The notes under the pieces are model-generated. The model was not told the DNA's origin, made no database searches, and saw only the letters and a list, made by a program, of their open reading frames with translations. Made by a program: the position numbers and the translations under genes. A stretch of 64,000 bases of DNA from Pseudomonas capeferrum (lineage in GTDB: Bacteria; Pseudomonadota; Gammaproteobacteria; Pseudomonadales; Pseudomonadaceae): NCBI RefSeq assembly GCF_013523055.1, contig NZ_JAAMQM010000022.1, positions 1 to 64,000 of the forward strand, given 5' to 3'. Below are positions 44,060 to 51,302 of this stretch, piece after piece; position 1 is the stretch's first letter, and every line of letters starts with the position of its first letter.

Positions 44060-44245
44060 TTGTCTGGTTGATTAGCGCCTGACAACGGCGGGAGCCCTCC
44101 TTGCCGTATGCGACAACAATTACAAAAAGGGTCCAGTCATGAACGGCTTGCCAAGGGCGCGGAACCATCACGGTTCCTGCCGCCTTACGTACGTGTGTGC
44201 GTCTGTCTTTTCGCCTGAGGCCAACATGGGCCAGCAGGTGACCCC

Positions 44246-45577
44246 ATGAACAATGCGCTCAAACAGCATCTGGACAATGACTCGATGGGTCGATTTCAGT
44301 GCCTGGCCATTGGCATTTGCATCGTGCTGAACATGATCGATGGCTTTGACGTGCTGGTCATGGCGTTCACTGCCGCCTCGGTGTCTGCGGAGTGGGGGCT
44401 CAGTGGTGCCCAGGTGGGACTGCTTCTGAGCGCCGGCCTGTTCGGCATGGCGGCGGGGTCGCTATTCATCGCACCCTGGGCCGACCGTTTCGGTCGACGT
44501 CCATTGATACTCGTGTGCCTGGTGGTATCGGGCGTCGGCATGCTGCTCTGCGCGTTCAGTCAGAGCGCTTTGCAACTGGCGCTGCTGCGTGGTCTGACGG
44601 GCCTTGGGATCGGTGGCATCCTGGCCAGCAGCAACGTGATCGCCAGCGAGTATGCCAGCAAGCGTTGGCGCGGCCTGGCGGTCAGCCTGCAGTCTACCGG
44701 GTATGCCTTGGGCGCGACGCTTGGCGGCTTGCTGGCGGTATGGTTGCTGGGCCACTGGGGTTGGCGCTCGGTCTTCCTGTTTGGCGGCATCGTCACCGTG
44801 CTGGTGATTCCCTTGGTACTGCTGTGGCTGCCTGAATCGCTGGATTTTCTACTGATGCGGCGCCCGCCCAATGCACTGGCGAGAATCAATCGACTGGCAG
44901 TGAAACTGGGGCAGCCTGCGCTGCAACAGTTACCCGCGCCGGCACTTCAAGAAGCGGGTGCGGCCACGGGGTTCGGGCAGTTGCTGGCGCCCGCCATGCG
45001 CCGGACCACCCTGGTGATCTGGCTGCTGTTCTTCCTGGTGATGTTCGGTTTCTATTTCGTCATGAGTTGGACCCCGAAGCTGCTCGTTGCCGCCGGCTTG
45101 TCGGCGCAGCAGGGCATCACTGGCGGGGTCCTGCTGAGCGTCGGAGGCATCCTCGGCGCGGCGTTGATCGGCGGTCTCTCTTCGCGCTGGCCACTGAGCC
45201 GGGTGTTGTCGCTGTTCATGCTGATTACCGCCGGCTTGCTGGTGCTGTTCGTGGTCAGTGGCTCATCGGTCAGCGGCGTGCTGGCGCTGGGGCTGTTGAT
45301 CGGGCTGTTCTCCAACGGCTGCGTGGCCGGGCTCTATGCCTTGTCTCCTGTGGTCTATGACGCTTCAGTGCGCGCTACCGGCGTTGGTTGGGGCATCGGT
45401 ATCGGCCGAATCGGCGCGATCCTGTCACCGACGGTGGCCGGCGTACTGCTCGATGATGGCTGGCAACCCCTGCACCTGTATGGCGTGTTCGCCAGCGTCT
45501 TCGTGATTGCGGCGGGTTGCCTGTTGCTGCTCAAACCTGCGTCCAGCTCGGTACGGCCGGTGTTGGCGAATCCGTAG
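44246..45577 (+). CDS. MFS transporter, aromatic acid:H+ symporter type (VanK/PcaK-like)
   Basis: The protein has 443 residues and twelve membrane segments. DGFDVLVMAFTA in the first segment is the AAHS signature for aromatic acids, and ADRFGRRPL between segments 2 and 3 is the MFS loop. It probably brings vanillate or a related benzoate into the cell. Position before the porin, vanR and vanBA genes, and VanR-type sites upstream, support a vanillate role (VanK-like). AGGTG precedes the ATG at 44246. Confidence 0.85.
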   Translation: MNNALKQHLDNDSMGRFQCLAIGICIVLNMIDGFDVLVMAFTAASVSAEWGLSGAQVGLLLSAGLFGMAAGSLFIAPWADRFGRRPLILVCLVVSGVGMLLCAFSQSALQLALLRGLTGLGIGGILASSNVIASEYASKRWRGLAVSLQSTGYALGATLGGLLAVWLLGHWGWRSVFLFGGIVTVLVIPLVLLWLPESLDFLLMRRPPNALARINRLAVKLGQPALQQLPAPALQEAGAATGFGQLLAPAMRRTTLVIWLLFFLVMFGFYFVMSWTPKLLVAAGLSAQQGITGGVLLSVGGILGAALIGGLSSRWPLSRVLSLFMLITAGLLVLFVVSGSSVSGVLALGLLIGLFSNGCVAGLYALSPVVYDASVRATGVGWGIGIGRIGAILSPTVAGVLLDDGWQPLHLYGVFASVFVIAAGCLLLLKPASSSVRPVLANP

Positions 45578-45706
45578 TTTTCTGCCAATGCGTTAACCGC
45601 TGTCTTCCATCCGCCCAAGCCCGGGCACTTGATTGCAGTCTCCCCTCGACGGTCCGCGCTTGGCCCGCGAGGGCGGCTGCCGCCAAAAAAACGGAGAACA
45701 ATAATA

Positions 45707-46960
45707 ATGATCGACACGTCCTGCACACCCGTCCGTACCGCTGTGGCGGTGTCCTTGATGTCATGCCTGAGCCTGCAGGCCTCTGCCGAGGATGAAGGCT
45801 TCTTCGAGGATGCCAAGACGGGACTGATACTGCGCAACTACTATTTCAACCGGGATTTTCGCGACCCGGGTGCAGCCAAGAACAAAGTGGAAGAATGGGC
45901 CCAGGGTTTCATCTTGAAGTTCAGTTCAGGCTACACCCCGGGCCTTGTCGGTTTCGGCATGGATGGCATCGCTCTGTTCGGCGTGAAGCTGGACAGCAGC
46001 CGGGCTGCCAGTGGCTCTGACCTGCTGCCGATGCACGATGATGGCCGTGCGGCTGACAACTACGGGCGTGCCGGCTTGGCGGCCAAGATGCGCATCTCGG
46101 CGACCGAACTCAAAGTCGGCGAGCTGTTGCCGGACCTGCCGCTCTTGCGCTACGACGATGGCCGGTTACTGCCGCAGACGTTTCGCGGGGCGATGCTCGA
46201 CTCGCGGGAATTCGACGGTCTCAGCCTGCAGGCCGGCCAGTACCGCAAGGTGAGCCTGCGCAACTCGTCCGACATGCAGGACCTTTCCGCCTGGGCCGCG
46301 CCGGGGGTCTACGCCGACGGTTTCAACTATGCGGGGGCCGAGTACCGCTTCAATGCGCAGCGCACCCTGATAGGTGTCTGGCATTCGCAGCTCGAGGACA
46401 TCTATCAGCAGAGCTACTTGGGCCTGCAGCACACCCAGCGCGCAGGTGACTGGACGCTTGCGGCCAACCTCGGTTACTTCATCGACAAGGAAGACGGCCA
46501 GGCACGCATCGGCGCTATCAAGAGCCGCACTGGCTACGCCTTGCTGTCGGCGTCTCACAGTGGGCACACGGTGTATCTGGGGTTACAGAAGGTCAGCGGC
46601 GACAGTCAGTGGATGTCGGTGTATGGCAGCAGTGGCCGGACCCTAGGCAACGACATGTTCAACGGCAACTTCAGCAACGCCGACGAGCGTTCCTGGCAAG
46701 CGCGCTACGACTACAACTTCGTCGCCATGGGCGTCCCAGGGCTGATGGCAATGGTGCGGTACGGCCATGGCGACAATGCCACCACCGGCGCCGGCAGCAA
46801 CGGCAAGGAGTGGGAGCGCGACGCCGAGATCAACTACACCGTGCAGAGCGGCGCCTTGAAAAATCTCAATCTTCGCCTGAACAATGCGACCAACCGGCGC
46901 AGCTTCAACAGCGACTTCGACCAGACCCGGTTGATCGTGAGCTATCCACTGTCGTTGTGA
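45707..46960 (+). CDS. OprD-family outer-membrane porin
   Basis: The protein has 417 residues with a signal peptide to about SLQASA (26). GFFEDAKTGLILRNYYFNRDF is the conserved N-terminus of OprD/OpdK porins, and RNxNNATNRR and DFDQTRLIVSYPL close the barrel. OpdK-type members carry aromatic acids such as vanillate across the outer membrane. The placement between the MFS gene and vanR makes it the likely outer-membrane entry for vanillate. GGAG lies eleven bases before the ATG at 45707. Confidence 0.88.
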   Translation: MIDTSCTPVRTAVAVSLMSCLSLQASAEDEGFFEDAKTGLILRNYYFNRDFRDPGAAKNKVEEWAQGFILKFSSGYTPGLVGFGMDGIALFGVKLDSSRAASGSDLLPMHDDGRAADNYGRAGLAAKMRISATELKVGELLPDLPLLRYDDGRLLPQTFRGAMLDSREFDGLSLQAGQYRKVSLRNSSDMQDLSAWAAPGVYADGFNYAGAEYRFNAQRTLIGVWHSQLEDIYQQSYLGLQHTQRAGDWTLAANLGYFIDKEDGQARIGAIKSRTGYALLSASHSGHTVYLGLQKVSGDSQWMSVYGSSGRTLGNDMFNGNFSNADERSWQARYDYNFVAMGVPGLMAMVRYGHGDNATTGAGSNGKEWERDAEINYTVQSGALKNLNLRLNNATNRRSFNSDFDQTRLIVSYPLSL

Positions 46961-46962
46961 GT

Positions 46963-46989
46963 GCCTGGGACTGTTTCGCAGTCCCAGGC
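46963..46989. terminator. Strong hairpin between porin gene and vanR
   Basis: GCCTGGGACTG (46963-46973) and CAGTCCCAGGC (46979-46989) form a perfect 11-bp stem with a TTTCG loop, two bases after the porin stop codon. No T tract follows; it may end or protect the porin transcript. Confidence 0.65.
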
Positions 46990-47025
46990 CCAACCGGCGC
47001 CTGGCTTACGCTAAGATGGCGCCTC

Positions 47026-47760
47026 ATGTCTGTGGAAGTTGCCTGGATGAGTAAGCCCGGTCAATTGGTACTGGTCGCGCTGCGCAAGATGATCGCCTCG
47101 GGCGAGCTGGCTGCCGGCGCGCGGTTGATGGAAATCCCCACCGCCGAATTGTTTGGCGTTTCGCGCATGCCGGTGCGGATGGCGTTTCGTACGTTGGAAC
47201 AGGAAGGCCTGCTGGTACGTTCTGGCGGGAGGGGATTCCAGGTACGTTCGGTGAGCGCAGAGGACATCGCCGGTGCGGTCGAGGTCCGTGGCGTACTGGA
47301 GGGGTTGGCCGCACGCCAGGCTGCGGAGCGTGGGCTGGCGCCCCAGGCCCAGGAGGCGCTGCAGCGTTGCCTGTACGACGGCGACCAATTGTTTGCCAAG
47401 GGCTTCGTGACCGAAGAAGACCTGGAGCTCTACCATGACCTGAACATGCGCTTTCACCAGGTGATCGTCGAAGCCAGCCGCAATCCGGCGATCGCCGATG
47501 CCTTGGCGCGCAATGACCACCTGCCGTTCGCTTCGGTCACTGCCCTCGCGGTGGACCGCCATGACCTGTCGCGCGAATACCGACGTTTCAATTACGCGCA
47601 CATGCAGCACCATTCGGTGTTCGATGCCCTGGTCAACGGCCAGAGTGCCCGCGCAGAAGCCATCATGCGCGAGCATGCCAATGCCACTCTGCGTTACGCC
47701 GAGACCTTTGCCGGGACTGCGGCGCAGGAGGGCATGAAGGTCATCATGCCCTCCTCCTGA
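47026..47760 (+). CDS. vanR: GntR/FadR-family regulator of vanillate genes
   Basis: The protein has 244 residues. The winged helix (about 10-75) has LVLVALRKMIASGELAAG and SRMPVRMAFRTLEQEGLL, and the FCD ligand domain follows with HDLNMRFHQVIVEAS. VanR represses vanAB and is released by vanillate. The gene lies convergent to vanB, with 6 bp between stop codons. Matching TGGATCCA operators are found before vanA and before the MFS gene. The ATG at 47047 (GGAAG eight bases upstream) is an alternative start. Confidence 0.88.
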   Translation: MSVEVAWMSKPGQLVLVALRKMIASGELAAGARLMEIPTAELFGVSRMPVRMAFRTLEQEGLLVRSGGRGFQVRSVSAEDIAGAVEVRGVLEGLAARQAAERGLAPQAQEALQRCLYDGDQLFAKGFVTEEDLELYHDLNMRFHQVIVEASRNPAIADALARNDHLPFASVTALAVDRHDLSREYRRFNYAHMQHHSVFDALVNGQSARAEAIMREHANATLRYAETFAGTAAQEGMKVIMPSS

Positions 47761-47766
47761 ATCCTC

Positions 47767-48717
47767 TCAGAGGTCGAGCACCAGCAGTGGCGTCTTCGAC
47801 CGCGAGCAGCACGGGGTGAACTGATCGTTGAGCGCTTGCTCCTGTTCGGTCATGAACAGGTCGCGATGCTCTGGCACCCCTTCCAGCACACGTGTCAGGC
47901 AAGTGCCGCAAATGCCCTGTTCGCAGGACAGGGCGATCTCGATGCCGTGCCGCTCCAGCACCTGCGCCACGCTTTGGTCGGCAGGCACTTCGAAGATCTG
48001 GCCGGTGCTGCCCACCTGCACCGAAAAACTACCGTCATCGTCGCTACTGGCCGGCGCTGCGGCGAAATATTCGCGGTGCAGGCATGCTTCCTCCCAGCCC
48101 TGTGCCTTGGCGCTTTCGAGCACGTGCTGCATGAAGCCGCCAGGGCCGCACACATACAGGTGGGTATCGCCGTGCGGTTCGGCCAGCACGTTGGCAATGT
48201 CGAGCGCGGTTTCCGGCTGCTCGTCAAAGTGTACGAATAGCCGGTCGGCAAACGGCGCACTACGAATACGCTGGACAAAGGCAGCACGCTCGCTGGAGCG
48301 GGCGCAATAATGCAGTTCGAAATCGGCGCCACGCTGTGCCAGGTGCTCTGCCATGCACAGGATCGGAGTAATGCCGATACCGCCAGCAAAGAGCAGGCTG
48401 CGACGGGCATCCTGGGCCAAGGGGAACAGGTTGCGCGGCGTGCCGATGCGCAGGCGTGCGCCGCTCTGGATCTGTTCGTGCAGGCAGCGCGAGCCGCCCC
48501 GTGAGCCAGGGTCGTTGAGGACGCCGATCACATAGCGGTGGCGTTCTTCGGGGTGGTTGCACAGGGAATACTGGCGTACCAGCCCATCGGGCAGGTGCAC
48601 GTCGATATGTGCGCCGGCGCTGAAGGCCGGCAGCGGGCTGCCATCGACCGCAGCCAGTTCGAAACTGCAAATGCCCTGCGCTTCGTCGTTACGGGATACC
48701 ACTACGACATCGATCAT
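47767..48717 (-). CDS. vanB: Vanillate O-demethylase, reductase subunit
   Basis: This 316-residue class IA oxygenase reductase passes electrons from NADH through FMN to a plant-type 2Fe-2S centre and on to VanA. RQYSLCNHPEE binds FMN, FAGGIGITPIL and YVCGPGGFM bind NAD, and C265, C270, C273 and C303/C304 (CEQGICGTC and PCC) bind the cluster. VanAB removes the methoxy carbon from vanillate, giving protocatechuate and formaldehyde. It follows vanA in the same operon with an 11-bp gap. Confidence 0.95.
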   Translation of the reverse strand: MIDVVVVSRNDEAQGICSFELAAVDGSPLPAFSAGAHIDVHLPDGLVRQYSLCNHPEERHRYVIGVLNDPGSRGGSRCLHEQIQSGARLRIGTPRNLFPLAQDARRSLLFAGGIGITPILCMAEHLAQRGADFELHYCARSSERAAFVQRIRSAPFADRLFVHFDEQPETALDIANVLAEPHGDTHLYVCGPGGFMQHVLESAKAQGWEEACLHREYFAAAPASSDDDGSFSVQVGSTGQIFEVPADQSVAQVLERHGIEIALSCEQGICGTCLTRVLEGVPEHRDLFMTEQEQALNDQFTPCCSRSKTPLLVLDL

Positions 48718-48728
48718 GTTCGCTCTCC

Positions 48729-49796
48729 TCAGGCGGGCTGTACGCTGGTCGCGATCAGTGGGTCCTGGGGGGCGCGTTCCTTGGCGATCAGGCGCTCCAG
48801 TATCTTGCGCGACTGAACGCCGCCCGCATCGATGTTGAGCTTGAGCAAGTTGCGCTGGGGGTAGGCGAGCAGGTTCTGCTGCTGCCTTTCGAGCATATCC
48901 AGGTCTTCACTGAAAATCTTGCCTTGGCCTTCGCGAATGCTCGCGGTGAGGGCCTCGTCCTGCGGGGCGAAATTGCGCGCCATGCCCCAGAAGTACCAGA
49001 TCGAGGTGTCGGTCTCCGGCGTGATGAAGTCGACCACGATACTCGAAGCCTTGTGCTGCGCTTCGGCGTGGTAACCGCCTTTGCCCGCATGAGCCACGCC
49101 GACTTCGATCAGCACATGGCTGGGCGGTGTGAAGCGGCAGATCTGCCAGCGGTCCACCGGTACATCGTCGGCCAGGCCGTTGCCGCGCAAGGCCATGCGC
49201 CAGAAGGGCGGAGCCATGATGTTTTCCATATGGCGGGCGGTCACCACCTCCTCGCCACTGACGGTGGTTACCGGCGGCGCTTCGTCGATTTCCTTCTGGC
49301 CGATGCTCGAGGCGTGCACATAGGTTTCGTGGGTCAGGTCCATCAGGTTGTCGATCATCAGGCGGTAATCGCAGCCGATGTGGAACAGCCCGCCGCCATA
49401 GGCCCACTCCTCGTTCTGCGCCCACTCCAGGTGGGGGATCAGGTCGGGGTCTGCCTGTGACTGGTCGCCAGGCCAGATCCAGACGAAGCCATGGCGCTCG
49501 ACCACGGCGAACGTCTTGTTGCAAGGAAAGCCTCTGACGCGCTGGCCAGGCATCTCGATCGTCTTGCCGTCGCAGCCCATTACCAGGCCATGGTAGCCAC
49601 ACACAAGGTTGCCGTTCTCGACATAACCCAAGGACAGCGGTGCACCGCGGTGCGGGCAAAAGTCCTCCACCGCTGCGACGCGGCCCCCGGCGCCTCTGTA
49701 GAACACGATCTTTTCCCCGCAGATCTGCCGGCCGAAAGGCTTGTCGGTGATTTCGTCAGGGGTGCAGGCGACATACCAGGTGTTTTTGGGGTACAT
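48729..49796 (-). CDS. vanA: Vanillate O-demethylase, Rieske oxygenase subunit
   Basis: The protein has 355 residues, the usual VanA length, from the ATG at 49796 with GGAG seven bases upstream; an ATG at 49841 would run over the operator. The Rieske cluster is bound by C47-x-H49 and C66-x2-H69 (CPHRG and CGYHG). The catalytic iron site lies around DNLMDLTHETYVHAS. VanA demethylates vanillate to protocatechuate in the cytoplasm. It is the first gene of vanAB, under a perfect VanR palindrome. Confidence 0.96.
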   Translation of the reverse strand: MYPKNTWYVACTPDEITDKPFGRQICGEKIVFYRGAGGRVAAVEDFCPHRGAPLSLGYVENGNLVCGYHGLVMGCDGKTIEMPGQRVRGFPCNKTFAVVERHGFVWIWPGDQSQADPDLIPHLEWAQNEEWAYGGGLFHIGCDYRLMIDNLMDLTHETYVHASSIGQKEIDEAPPVTTVSGEEVVTARHMENIMAPPFWRMALRGNGLADDVPVDRWQICRFTPPSHVLIEVGVAHAGKGGYHAEAQHKASSIVVDFITPETDTSIWYFWGMARNFAPQDEALTASIREGQGKIFSEDLDMLERQQQNLLAYPQRNLLKLNIDAGGVQSRKILERLIAKERAPQDPLIATSVQPA

Positions 49797-49826
49797 GGAG
49801 GCTCTCCGGGGGCGATGATTGTTGTT

Positions 49827-49846
49827 ATTTAATGGATCCATTAAAT
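49827..49846. promoter_or_regulatory. VanR operator at the vanA promoter
   Basis: ATTTAATGGATCCATTAAAT is a perfect 20-bp palindrome with the TGGATCCA core, 30 bp before the vanA start. It agrees with the Caulobacter VanR operator ATTGGATCCAAT and with the presence of a vanR gene in the cluster. Confidence 0.8.
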
Positions 49847-49898
49847 ATTCCGGGGAGCAGTATGGTCAATGGTTTTTGAAAAGAATTGTGGATGCTAC

Positions 49899-49913
49899 GG
49901 GCGATTATCGGAT
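49899..49913 (-). promoter_or_regulatory. Second PcaR/IclR-type box candidate, upstream of vanA
   Basis: On the minus strand ATCCGATAATCGCCC matches GTTCGATAATCGCAC at 12 of 15 positions. It lies about 100 bp before vanA. The outer bases differ, so the call is tentative. Confidence 0.3.
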
Positions 49914-49936
49914 TATTTTGAGTAATGTGGTTTTTT

Positions 49937-49948
49937 AGTGGATCCACT
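49937..49948. promoter_or_regulatory. VanR-type operator between vanA and the TRAP transporter
   Basis: AGTGGATCCACT is a perfect 12-bp palindrome with the TGGATCCA core, 90 bp further from vanA than the main operator and about 330 bp before the TAXI gene. It may let VanR loop DNA at vanA or act on the TRAP genes. Confidence 0.6.
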
Positions 49949-49989
49949 GGCAGAAAGTAGCCCTGGTTGGAGGCAGACGGATTCGCCCT

Positions 49990-50067
49990 GCCGAGCGGGA
50001 AGGAATCACGGCGGCAGCGGGGTTGATTGCCGGTGAAAGCATCACTGGGGTGGGGGCCGTGAAATGA
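49990..50067 (+). pseudogene. Remnant of an OPT transporter gene (C-terminus)
   Basis: The frame ends ITAAAGLIAGESITGVGAVK with a TGA at 50065-50067. Bases 50005-50057 agree with 43806-43858 at the end of the intact OPT gene in about 50 of 53 positions. No upstream part of an OPT gene is present, so this is a fragment from a duplication or deletion. The remaining bases to 50276 hold the promoter region of the TAXI gene. Confidence 0.8.
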
Positions 50068-50276
50068 ACAGACGCGAATGGTATGACAACTCCGGCAATA
50101 GGTTCCGCTCCTTGGCAACGAGCACTGGGGGTTCGCCGAGAGCGGCTTGATGGCACCTCGATTCGCTTGTATCACGCCCCTGGGAGCTGATCTCTCTTGC
50201 TCGCTACCTTCTGCGCCGGGATCAACTAGAGTGGAAGTACTCTGCATAAAGCCATAACAAGACGGAGAGGTTCCCC

Positions 50277-51227
50277 ATGCGAGTAAAGACACGCTTCGCA
50301 ATGCTGGTCGCCGCCACGTTGGCAATCAGCACCGCCGCTCAGGCCGCGCCGGTGTTCATCAACATCCTGACCGGCGGCACCAGCGGGGTTTACTACCCGA
50401 TCGGTGTCGGCTTGTCGCAGATCTACAGCGATGGCATCGCGGGCTCGAAGACTTCGGTCCAAGCCACCAAGGCCTCGGTGGAGAATCTGAACCTGTTGCA
50501 GGCCGGTCGAGGCGAGTTGGCGCTGGCATTGGGCGACTCGGTCGCCGATGCCAAGAACGGCGTGGAAGACGCTGGTTTCAAGACACCGCTGACCAAGTTG
50601 CGGGCGATCGGCGGGGCCTATCCCAACTACATCCAGATCGTCGCCAGCCAGGAATCGGGGATCAAGACCCTCGCGGACCTCAAAGGCAAGACCATCTCGG
50701 TCGGCGCGCCCAAATCCGGTACCGAACTGAACGCGCGCGCGATCTTCAAGGCCGCGGGGTTGACCTATGAGGACATGGGTAAGGTGCAATACCTGTCCTT
50801 CGCCGAATCGGTCGAACTGATCAAGAACAGGCAACTGGATGCGACATTGCAATCCTCCGGGTTGGGCATGGCGGCCATCCGCGACCTGTCCTCCGTCATG
50901 CCACTGAACTACATCCCCATCCCGTCCGAGGTGGTCACGAAAATCGGCAACCCGGCCTATCAGAGTGCAATGATTCCGGCCAATACCTATGACGGCCAGG
51001 CCGAAGCCGTGCCCACGGTCGCGATCACCAACATTCTGGTGACCCGCGCTGACATGCCCGATGAAGTCGTCCATGAGATGACCAGGCTGTTGTTCGACAA
51101 CCTGACACGCCTGGGCAACTCACATTCGGCGGCCAAGGACATCAAGCTGGAGACTGCAGCCAAGAACCTGCCGATCGCGCTGCATCCAGGTGCCGAACGC
51201 TACTACAAGGAAAAGGGCGCGCTGTAG
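50277..51227 (+). CDS. TAXI-family TRAP transporter solute-binding protein
   Basis: The protein has 316 residues with a signal peptide (to about residue 23, AQAAP). FINILTGGTSGVYYPIG is the signature of the TAXI branch of TRAP receptors, and ALGDSVADA and VGAPKSGTE follow as in the family. It binds a small acid (often a dicarboxylate or amino acid) in the periplasm. GGAGAGG stands just before the ATG. A 10-bp hairpin separates it from the permease gene. The substrate is unknown; an aromatic acid is possible given the neighbours. Confidence 0.9.
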   Translation: MRVKTRFAMLVAATLAISTAAQAAPVFINILTGGTSGVYYPIGVGLSQIYSDGIAGSKTSVQATKASVENLNLLQAGRGELALALGDSVADAKNGVEDAGFKTPLTKLRAIGGAYPNYIQIVASQESGIKTLADLKGKTISVGAPKSGTELNARAIFKAAGLTYEDMGKVQYLSFAESVELIKNRQLDATLQSSGLGMAAIRDLSSVMPLNYIPIPSEVVTKIGNPAYQSAMIPANTYDGQAEAVPTVAITNILVTRADMPDEVVHEMTRLLFDNLTRLGNSHSAAKDIKLETAAKNLPIALHPGAERYYKEKGAL

Positions 51228-51235
51228 CCGCGCCA

Positions 51236-51264
51236 GGCGCAGTGGGCCTGATCGCCACTGCGCC
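51236..51264 (+). promoter_or_regulatory. Intercistronic hairpin between TAXI receptor and permease genes
   Basis: GGCGCAGTGG (51236-51245) pairs perfectly with CCACTGCGCC (51255-51264). Such hairpins after a binding-protein gene often protect its mRNA and lower expression of the permease that follows. Confidence 0.6.
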
Positions 51265-51302
51265 ATCGGTTCCATTCAGTGTGGTCATGAGGCAGGCAGG
51301 TC

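Larger units (their letters stand above)
43887..44245. other. Promoter region of the aromatic-acid transporter
   Basis: This 359-bp gap holds two TGGATCCA sites (43902-43909 and 44052-44059) and a GTTCGATAAACGAAC box (43922-43936), described separately. The stretch 43911-44010 is A+T-rich, as expected for a promoter. No gene is seen. Confidence 0.6.

Noticed and set aside
50151..50165. Sigma-54 promoter (TGGCAC with a downstream TTCGC) before the TAXI gene
   Set aside because: The -12 element does not match TTGC, so the site would not be expected to work.
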